The translations under genes were made by a program, and so were the position numbers. A stretch of 35,206 bases of DNA from Chara braunii (Eukaryota > Streptophyta > Charophyceae > Charales > Characeae). Shown here one piece after another: positions 28,029 to 35,206 of the stretch. The stretch's first letter is position 1. Every line of letters starts with the position of its first letter. The notes beneath the pieces were generated by a model. The model ran no database searches. It was given only the letters and a program-made list of their open reading frames with translations, and had not been told where the DNA came from. The stretch covers positions 2,464,811 through 2,500,016 of the forward strand of contig BFEA01000037.1 of NCBI GenBank assembly GCA_003427395.1, read 5' to 3'.

Positions 28029-28769
28029 CTAAGAAAGGGGAAATAAAAGAATTAAGGGAAAGAGGTCATGTTTACACAAGAAATAGAAGATAGCCATGAA
28101 CTCGGTTTGGAGTAAAGCAAGAAAAAAGAAAATGGCAAAGAGAGCGCAATTGCTGAGATGGGAATGAGAAGGGACGGTGCAAGCAATGGAGGGAGGCAAT
28201 AATGACACTAGAGCCTTACTGGTTGAGGGAGTGACTGGAGCCCTGGGGGAGAACGGAGGGGAAGAAGTGTTGGGCGCGTCGTAGCGCACATCAAATTTCT
28301 TTTGGTAGTACTCCATCCTCGATGAAGTCCTCTCGTACCAACCAGTCNACGGAGGGGAAGAAGTGTTGGGCGCGTCGTAGCGCACATCAAATTTCTTTTG
28401 GTAGTACTCCATCCTCGATGAAGTCCTCTCGTACCAACCAGTCAAAGGGGGGTGGGCGTAGGGCCTTGTGTGGGCGCCATACCCCTGTGCTTCTTCCTCC
28501 TCCTCTGAGTTGTACGGAGGGGAAGAAGTGTTGGGCGCGTCGTAGCGCACATCAAATTTCTTTTGGTAGTACTCCGTACTCGATGGAGTCCTCTCGTACC
28601 AACCAGTCAAAGGGGGGCGGGCGTAGGGCCTTGTGTGGGCGCCATACCCCCGTGCTTCTTCCTCCTCCTCTGAGCTGTACTCATGCAATGCGCGAGATGA
28701 TGGCTCTTCACGAGCCTTACCTCCTCTGCCACCTCTCCACCTTCCCTAACCTCGACGTGCTTCAGGCAT
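28029..28769 (-). pseudogene. Tyr/Glu-rich protein gene with 55-residue tandem repeats, early in-frame stop
   Basis: ATG 28769 gives MPEARRG, then TAG (28746-28748). The same frame continues as GRWRGGRGGKAREEPSSRAL, an RGG-like basic start. Tandem units follow, each with SSEEEEEARGYGAHTRPYAR, PPLTGWYERT, and EYYQKKFDVRYDAPNTSSPP. Two full units and one partial are visible; the DNA period is 165 bp. After SPRAPVTPSTSKAL the frame turns hydrophobic and is probably intron or 3' sequence. A TATAAAG box at 29006-29012 (minus) and a C/T-rich leader precede the ATG, so this was a real promoter-gene unit. The function is unknown. The disordered acidic/Tyr-rich N-terminus resembles, loosely, N-terminal regions of transposon-linked DNA-binding proteins. 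The single early stop may be a mutation or assembly error. Confidence 0.5.
28254..28676 (-). repeat. 165-bp coding tandem repeat with an assembly N
   Basis: CGGAGGGGAAGAAGTGTTGG starts at 28254, 28350 and 28515. The 28350-28515 step is 165 bp, but the 28254-28350 step is only 96 bp and holds a single N at 28348. About 69 bp of the unit is missing exactly at the N, so it marks a collapsed gap and the true copy number is unknown. Confidence 0.9.
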
Positions 28770-29005
28770 GGTGCGGGATGGAGTTGTGACAGAGGAGAGA
28801 GTGAAAAGAAAAAGGGAGTGGCAATGGAGATAGAGATTAAGGGAAATACTGTGAGAGTAAAAGGAACGTACTACGAGAAGAAGAAAAGAAAAAGAATGTA
28901 AGCACTGCTGGAAGTGCTGATTAATGGTCGGTGCAGAGCACGGATTTGCGGTGAGAAACTCCGCTATTGTTGTAAGAATGAGTGAATGAGTCCTGACAAA
29001 CACTG

Positions 29006-29012
29006 CTTTATA
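29006..29012 (-). promoter_or_regulatory. TATA box of the Tyr/Glu-rich repeat gene
   Basis: TATAAAG on the minus strand lies about 240 bp upstream of ATG 28769. It is followed by a long pyrimidine-rich leader, as in many plant promoters. Confidence 0.5.
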
Positions 29013-30243
29013 CTAGATGCCTACTCCGTTTTGGCCCGGCAGGGACGTTGGGCGGGGGTTTGGTATCATGTCGGAGGGCGCGGTGTCCTGGCCCTCTGCT
29101 CTATACGAGGCATATGCTCACTTACCTCCGTTGTGTACCAGGCGTCCGCTCACATGCCTCCGCCGTGCAGTAATCGCTTACTGAGGAACCCCTGGAGTGC
29201 ACCAAGCCTCGTAGTCTACAAACCTCTGCAACATATCGGGCCGTACACGGGGTGTACTCTGTTGTGGGACCGATCCGGTCGACGCTCCCCTTGGTAAAAG
29301 AATGGGTTCGTCGGTGGACTTTCGGCTGGCTCACGTAGGCTTGGCACTCTATCGTGCAGCAGAGTACATCGGTATGTCATGGCAGCCGCCGGGCTCACCC
29401 AGGGGCATGGTAGCGAAATCCGGAGCGGTCTTTTTAAACACGCACCGGGCCCTGTAGCTGGGTTATGAGGTAGGTGTTGTGGTGACAGTCACTGTCAATA
29501 TAAGAGAAATACAAAGCTAAGCTTCAGAACCGTGCCCAGAACTGGATCGTTGCTTTTGCGTCTCTGGGTTTGACGGCTTTGGTGATGTTGTTGCGCAAGA
29601 GAATTTTGAAACGTCGTTTACCTTTTCCTGCTATTATTGTCATTATTATTATTTCTCTTATTTAATTTTCCTCTGTCACTTCACGGGGGAACTAACGGTT
29701 CATTTTCGAACTGTGGCTACAAGCTGGTGGCCTGGAAAGGCCTGGCCCTTCACGTTTCCCCCCATTCCTGGCGCCCCCCCCCCAAAAAAGGGTAACCCGC
29801 GGCCGCTTTGGTAGGAGGCTTATCACCTCCCATGGAAGGCCATAAGCCCCCTCCTTACCATCGGAAGTGGGCACCCGTCAAGGGTAAAACCAACGGTCAA
29901 TTTGAGGATGGGAAGCTTCAGCTGGGATCCCGTTATGGGAGCATTGCACGCCGAGTCAACTATCTTTTCAGATTTGGCTGAGAAGACTGTTGGCGCTGAT
30001 TGAGAATGGTGCGCGCCTAGGCAATCGTTCGGATCTGACTGTCTTGTATCCTTTCCTTTTTTTTGTTCTTTTATTTTTGCTTTAGTTTTCGTGGTCCTAA
30101 GCCCCACCTTTAGAACGCGAAGGCTGCAACTTGGTGGTTCTCTATAAAGGAGGGGCAGCCGCGCTATTGACTATTGGTCAGAAGGTGCAAGCAAGTTTTT
30201 TCACTGTGCCACTGGAGACATGAGGGCGGAGCAGTAGGGGCCG
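29013..30243. other. Non-coding stretch, no gene recognised
   Basis: Several short minus-strand frames occur at 29122-29400, 29692-29874 and 29823-30107, without known motifs. A C9A7 run is near 29775 and an ATT-rich patch near 29630. The stretch upstream of 29012 is the presumed promoter side of the repeat gene. Confidence 0.3.
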
Positions 30244-30669
30244 GTGTGGGTTGTCTATGTGCGTGTGCGCCAAGTACCAAGTTTGGGCTGTCTCGAGGAG
30301 CGTGCGGCTATGACATGTCGCAACGGGCTGCACAGCTATAGGTTGGATTGCTGGGACCTCATAACGCGTTGGAGGCCGATGTCCGAAGAGGGGCCCTTGA
30401 TCACCACCATTCTCAACTACGATGGTGGAGAAGAGGCCAAGTTCAAGGACTCGGAAGCTGCAAGCAGCGATCACAAAAGTCAAGAACCGGCAAAACGAAG
30501 GTGTAGGCGGGATGGCATTACGGTAGAGGTGCAAGTGCCGATAGCGTACCACAAGGTCGAGACCTTCACGGTTACTTCAGAACGCGAGCAAGCTCATCTG
30601 GACTGGGACTCGGAGGGAGAAAGTGAGGTCAGTGCGTCAGAGACACTATCTTGGCATGGGCTGGGCTAG
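30244..30669 (+). CDS. Hypothetical protein fragment, weak
   Basis: An open frame of 141 codons. The later part is charged and protein-like (DGGEEAKFKDSEAASSDHKS, AKRRCRRDGITVEVQVP, HLDWDSEGESEVSASE), while the N-terminal part is unconvincing. No known domain, and no promoter or splice signals that I could assign. It may be an exon or chance. Confidence 0.22.
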   Translation: MWVVYVRVRQVPSLGCLEERAAMTCRNGLHSYRLDCWDLITRWRPMSEEGPLITTILNYDGGEEAKFKDSEAASSDHKSQEPAKRRCRRDGITVEVQVPIAYHKVETFTVTSEREQAHLDWDSEGESEVSASETLSWHGLG

Positions 30670-31295
30670 TGGCGGAGGGATCACCCGCTGGGTGGACCTG
30701 TGGAAAGTGGCGCAGAGGCCAACTCTCGACGAAAAAGGAACTAGGGCCACTAGGCGACTTCGAAGGGGAGGCCAACCCTGGACAGTGACTGGGCCAAGAG
30801 AGCTAGGTGAACACAGGCAAAGGGACGTGATCGAGAACGAAAGAGGGCGCGGTTTGGGTATGCGGGTACGGGCGGCTTGCTCAGGCCACAGACACACCTC
30901 GTTGACGTTATCACTAGTGCAGAGGCAGTAGCCATGAGCAGAGGTCTACGAGACTGCCACGTACTGCCAAAGAGGGAGAGATTTCGTCATCTGCGTGGAT
31001 GACGTGTGTTCAGGTCTATGCGGGGCGATCATGCAAGAGGGGAGCTAGTTCTAGTTGTAGACACTTTCTTTTTTGGGGGTTCTCTTGGGGAATGGGTTGA
31101 AGAGATGCACACCTTCAAGAACTGAAGGCAATCTTCTAGTTCATTCCGCGATGCCACATCCACCAATCCTGCGCTTGTCGTGACAATATAGGAGAGAGAC
31201 GAACCTTGATGAAGGTTGGGAGAGCTGCACAGGGAGAGATAAGTTGAAGTCAATTTTCTTGTTTGAGCACTTTGATTCAGTCTGGATCTGAACAG
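30670..31295. other. Unassigned stretch upstream of an exon-like frame
   Basis: No coherent coding sequence. It ends in CTGAACAG, a possible 3' splice site for the next entry. Confidence 0.3.
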
Positions 31296-31675
31296 CAAAG
31301 CATCTTGAGGTAAAGGAAAAAGAGCTTGATTTGAGTGGAACAAAGCTGATCCGCAGCGTTGGACCCAAGCTTTACACCGACTATCCTCCAGTTCCTTTTC
31401 CTCTCACTGACGACTCTTGCTGGGGTGACTTAGTGGATCTGGCCAGGATGTATATTTCGCCTACAAAGATTGGCTACGAGGCAGTCACCGAGCTATCCGG
31501 CATCTCAGGCGAGGGATCTTCTCCAAGCCATATCTTCCTACTCTATGGGAGGAGTTTTGTGTTGTGGTTGACTTTCGTGTCATGGGTCTTGGATGGAAGT
31601 GTTTGGAACTTGCAGGCTTTAGGTGGCTCCATATCCAGAGGCTACAATCTCAGGAAGTACATGGACATAGCTTGA
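31296..31675 (+). CDS. Exon-like segment of an unidentified protein
   Basis: After AACAG the plus strand is open to a stop at 31673-31675. It reads KHLEVKEKELDLSGTKLIRS, VGPKLYTDYPPVPFPLTDDS, CWGDLVDLARMYISPTKIGY and EAVTELSG; the later part (LLYGRSFVLWLTFVSW) is hydrophobic and may be intron read-through. Base composition falls toward AT-rich just after it, like a host intron or 3' UTR. Neither start codon nor family is identified. Confidence 0.33.
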
Positions 31676-32682
31676 GGCACAAGAGGCGCACAACCAGATG
31701 AGGGATTGATAATGAGACTTTAGAGGGTTAAATGAGGACTCTTGACGAGTGTTGGCCATGTCCATTCATCTGTACTTTTTGAGATTATTACGAGTTCTCA
31801 TTCTTCCCTCACTTACATTGCCTAAGCCTTGAGTTAATTAGTCCTGCTTCGTTTGCATTGACTTTGCTGATGATTATGCTTCCAGATGATCTTGTCACAG
31901 TTCTCAAATTAGTAAATTGGCAGAATTCATACGTGCATGACCCACCCAAATTTCATAATTGCTATCTGCATGATCTTTGTTGTTCTGAATCAAAATAAAA
32001 GATTCCTAAAATCGGGGACCGGCGAAGACCATAATTGAAGGGTCTCGCTCGACGCCAGACGCACACAACAGGAAGGGACTTGCTTTATTTAATTTATTTA
32101 ATTATTTATTGCAAACAAAAAACAAAATCCTGCGTGACAGCCTGTTGGCTTTCTGGTCGCCTAAAGAAGCCCGACTAGGAAAAGTGCGACAACGGGCAAT
32201 GGCGGCCCGCGCGGGGCGCAAGGCACCCCTCCTCTCGATGTCGATGGCGATGGCTATCGACGATGATGACGGCGACAACGATCTAATTCCACGATGACGA
32301 CGACGGCGACGGCGGTAGGACAGCGGGTACCAGCTTTGATACAAGTGCAATCAGACTGGGCTCATCGCTTTAGCATGCATGCAAACAGATGACGACTAGA
32401 CTGGCGCAGTGCGTCCCCATAAAGCTCAGAGATAAGAACGTGGCCAGGAACATAGTTCAAATTCAAACTTGTCTCGAACGGCTATGGCGCCCAACGCCCA
32501 ACAAGGATTCCTACCCAATCAACTGTATCCACCAGCAACTTGTTCGGACACACACGCACCGTCACTCAGTAACTAGGATCACCTTGAATGTCCCGCACGC
32601 ATACATACATACACGACATGCACACTCCTATCTCTAACCTATGTGGCAACTATGGCTGCCGTCTCTCTCCTACTGACCGCTG
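31676..32682. other. AT-rich intron/3' UTR-like stretch, then low-complexity sequence
   Basis: 31740-32030 is AT-rich with no frame, consistent with non-coding host sequence. 32080-32110 is TTTATT-rich. 32230-32310 is a GAC/GAT-rich simple stretch. A (CATA)n patch lies near 32603. No gene was recognised. Confidence 0.35.
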
Positions 32683-32772
32683 CTATGGCCACCTCTTCCT
32701 CCTCTTAGCCCTCTTCTTCCTCGGGCACTTGCAACCTCCGTTACACAAGAGGCTCCGACAACTCTTCCACAT
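32683..32772 (-). CDS. Small basic Cys-containing ORF behind a TATA box
   Basis: ATG 32772 to TAG 32683 encodes 29 residues, with a CRSLLCNGGCKC segment followed by PRKKRAKRRKRW. TATAAATA on the minus strand (32815-32822) lies 43 bp upstream of the ATG. The spacing would give a very short leader, and basic tracts arise easily from this CCT-rich DNA, so this may be chance. Confidence 0.18.
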   Translation of the reverse strand: MWKSCRSLLCNGGCKCPRKKRAKRRKRWP

Positions 32773-32814
32773 GGCTCACAGGCAGAATGAATGAATGACT
32801 TGACGCTGCCTCTT

Positions 32815-32822
32815 TATTTATA
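32815..32822 (-). promoter_or_regulatory. TATA box candidate
   Basis: TATAAATA on minus is a full consensus TATA word, positioned for transcription toward 32772. It could equally be an LTR promoter. Confidence 0.35.
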
Positions 32823-34546
32823 CTTCGGATCGTGAATGGTCTGGCCACTGACCCTGGCCACATGGTACTTGCTGACTAGACAAAGTGTGACCGGGACTGG
32901 GTACCGCTGACTAAATGAGGTCGGACTGGGATTGCCCTTTGTCTACGGGCGGAGTTCACGCGACCGACTATGTACAACAGTCAGAACATACGGCTTTTGA
33001 GGGATACGTCACGGTGTTGGGAGGAAACCCGGGGAGGGCCTACCTACCGTCCGCTGAAGCCATGGGCTACGGCGCCTGTCACTCGCCGCGCCCGCGTCCG
33101 AGGTCCTCAGCGACCAGCAGGGTGTCAGTTTTCGCGCTGCCTGTCACGCCCCCACTTACTGTCCAACAGGCACCCTCACTCTCTCTCCTTCCCTCTTTCT
33201 CTCTTCTTTCTTCTCTCTCTCTCTCCCCGCTTGCCAACTCATTTTATTCCCTCCAAGACACCCTCTCTCTCTCACTCTCCGCACCAACGTACTGATTTTA
33301 TTCGCTTCCTNACTGAGACATTAAGACACGAGCTGCTGTTTGATCGTTATGCCCAGTTANGGCGTGANTGAGCTGGACTAGCACGGGCCTGCTCCAAATG
33401 CGGAACAACCTCATGCTAGTGTAGCGCAACCATAGCCTAATGCAGCCTGATGTTCAAGAACTGCCGATGGACAGCCACAGACCGCTATCATCAATCAATT
33501 AGTCTCATTGAGAACATGGTGANTACCTCCCTTTACATACGAAAAGCCAGCTTCATGCTTCAACAATTCACCCATCACCAGTTTGCCGAAAGCATATACT
33601 ACCTTGGCTCCTTCCCATGCCCGTGTCGGATACGGGGACCAGTTTGCAAGACAGCGACTGTACCTTTCAGCATTCGGTGAAAAGACCTTCTTCTTGATAG
33701 CGTTCTCACTCACAGCAGTTCCCAGCCAGCTGTTACTTAACCATGACTTCAAACACCAAGGTTAGCCATGGCTTCAAACCCCGGGGTTGCACGTACGCTT
33801 ATCTAAATGGACTTCTCCCTCCACACGAAAGCAGCTGAAAATTCGAAATGACACCAAGCGCCTAGATTAACTCAGTTCACAGCAGCTCCGGGACTGACTG
33901 TGGCTTACCGCTGTTTGTACTAAAAGCGTACAAGACAGGAACTAGCGCGCGGTCAACCAACCGAAGTGCACTATTGAGACCGGAACAAACTCAACTCCCA
34001 AGTTGATTCATAGACAGCCAAGGGGACTGCAAGACCAACCTTGTCACATTTTCAACACAAAAACTAGTTTCCAAGCTACGAGAGAGTTGGACCGGCACAT
34101 TGTGTCTACCTAAAATCACTGGGTCCTGCCTGAGGTCGCAGGACTTCGTCGAGGAAGAAAACTGCCACAGACTGCGCGATGATGTTCAAATCCCCAAGAA
34201 CAGCAGCACGATGAAAGTTCCGCGAGGATTCTGTTGATCACCATGCTCTGAGACTCTCTCATTTCTTGACAGCAAACACCTTGAACCTGACGTCAGAAAC
34301 TGACGGTTCCATATGCTCTTCCATTCGAGTTCAGATGCGTGCGAGATGACATGACCTGGTCTCGTAGTGCAAGGCGACATGAGTTGGTCTAAGACAGTGC
34401 AGCCGGTCCGCTGGCATCAGAGAAGCAGCTTTTGAAACTCAGGTCAAGGTGATAAGTGCACTTGCGCCTAGTTAACAGAGGAAACTCTAAATCCCGTTTG
34501 CAATCTTGCAGGCATGTGAAATCCATATTCCCTCCACATGTCCGAC

Positions 34547-34549
<3 letters not shown>
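32823..34549. other. Low-quality and unassigned stretch
   Basis: A CT-rich patch lies at 33172-33290, and isolated Ns at 33311, 33360, 33368 and 33523. Short frames on both strands have no recognised motif. Nothing from 33700 to 34549 could be assigned. Confidence 0.35.

Positions 34550-34604
<55 letters not shown>
34550..34604 (+). repeat. (CT)n microsatellite
   Basis: An unbroken CT run of about 27 units. Confidence 0.97.
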
Positions 34605-34607
<3 letters not shown>

Positions 34608-34804
34608 ACTGCTATGCCCCCCGGGTGCCCTGCTGCTCTTGCTCCTACAAGCTCGTTCTCAGGTGCGCACGACTACTTCCGTGCCCAGAGACGTGAAACA
34701 ATCGTAGGAAAAAAAAACAGTGAGTGCATCTGGCCGCTATGCCAGCCGGATGCTTACGGAAGAGGCTTTGCGCGGAGCAGGGAGCTGCCGCGGCTTCAGC
34801 GCAG

Positions 34805-34832
34805 CTTCTCTCTCTTACTCTCCATCTCTCTC

Positions 34833-34894
<62 letters not shown>

Positions 34895-35206
34895 GTCACA
34901 CACAGTCTTCTCTCTCTCTCACACACAGTCTTCTCTCTCTCTCTCACACAGTCTTCTCTCTCTCTCACACAGTTTCCTCTCTCTCTCACACACAGTCTCT
35001 TCTCTCTCTCACACACAGTCTTCTCTCTCTCTCTCTCTCACACAGTCTTTTCTCTCTCTCACACACAGTCTCCTCTCTCTCTCACACACAGTCTTCTCTC
35101 TCTCTCTCTCTCACACAGTCTTTTCTCTCTCCCACACACAGTCTCCTCTCTCTCTCACACACAGTCTTCTCTCTCTCTCTCTCTCACACAGTCTTTTCTC
35201 TCTCTC
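34805..35206 (+). repeat. CT-rich array with a 73-bp higher-order unit
   Basis: CT runs alternate with CACACACAGTC words. From about 35039 the order CACACAGTCTTTT, CACACACAGTCTCC and CACACACAGTCTTC repeats with a 73-bp step (35039, 35112, 35185) up to the window edge. The array continues outside. The Arg/Glu-rich open frame on minus is a by-product. Confidence 0.92.

Noticed and set aside
8783-28769. Alternative nuclear code with TAA/TAG read as Gln, as in some ulvophyte algae
   Set aside because: All placed stops are TAR and several sit at Gln-compatible positions, including codon 8 of the 28-kb gene. But about 730 consecutive ORF2 codons and over 400 ORF1 codons contain many CAA/CAG and no TAR. 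A reassigned code would use TAR throughout. Frame breaks in the same genes also show decay.
34645-35016. Arg/Glu-rich open frame on minus
   Set aside because: It is a by-product of (CT)n and CACACAGTC repeats.

Overview
The window reads as repeat-dominated nuclear DNA of a green-plant-lineage eukaryote. Four things point that way: a U6 snRNA copy with the plant/green-algal central and 3' sequence, a plant-type LINE with a zf-RVT tail, a hAT transposase with a BED finger and DUF659 core, and an exon of a plant-type RCC1/BTB protein. The gag-like and coiled-coil fragments recall, from memory only, retroelements of charophyte algae such as Chara. The species is an inference. No bacterial-style operon, CRISPR array, tRNA or rRNA gene was seen.

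Layout. 1-1450: non-coding retroelement debris with CCACGTCA motifs. 1450-1728: Ty3/gypsy integrase tail (minus). 1945-7150: two diverged ~450-bp inverted arms enclose an unassigned coding scrap, a U6 retropseudogene with an A tail and 18-bp target-site duplication, one RCC1-BTB exon, and a frame-broken hAT transposase (minus). 7511-about 15270: one long LINE on the minus strand with A tail, 3' UTR, ORF2 (endonuclease, RT, zinc tail) and a zinc-knuckle ORF1. Both ORFs are broken, and ORF2 carries an in-frame 49-residue tandem duplication. 15564-16523: decayed unassigned coding sequence. 16647-19400: a ladder of minisatellites with periods of 50, 49, 52, 31/62, 33, 59 and 39 bp, followed by a polypurine/G-run tract and a field of CTAAAAATAG palindromes (to 20420). 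20909-21430: coiled-coil coding remnant. 22303-23180: a stretch resembling the 5' part of a plant mitochondrial group II intron (possible NUMT). 23540-25515: palindromic repeats, microsatellites, an AT-rich array, an A30 tract and a 14-bp CCACGTCAG array. 25566-26178: gag-like coiled-coil fragment. 26340-27760: short retroelement repeats. 28029-29012: a TATA-led minus-strand gene with Tyr/Glu-rich 55-residue repeats, one early stop and an assembly N inside the repeat. 30244-31675: two weak host-like coding segments. 31676-35206: mostly non-coding, ending in CT microsatellites and a 73-bp higher-order repeat.

No gene here can be called intact with confidence. The window is best read as nested mobile elements and their wreckage. 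The LINE is the likely kind of source of the TPRT machinery that produced the U6 copy, since both end in A tails on the minus strand. The hAT copy lacks a finger cysteine and has several frame breaks, so it is not autonomous.
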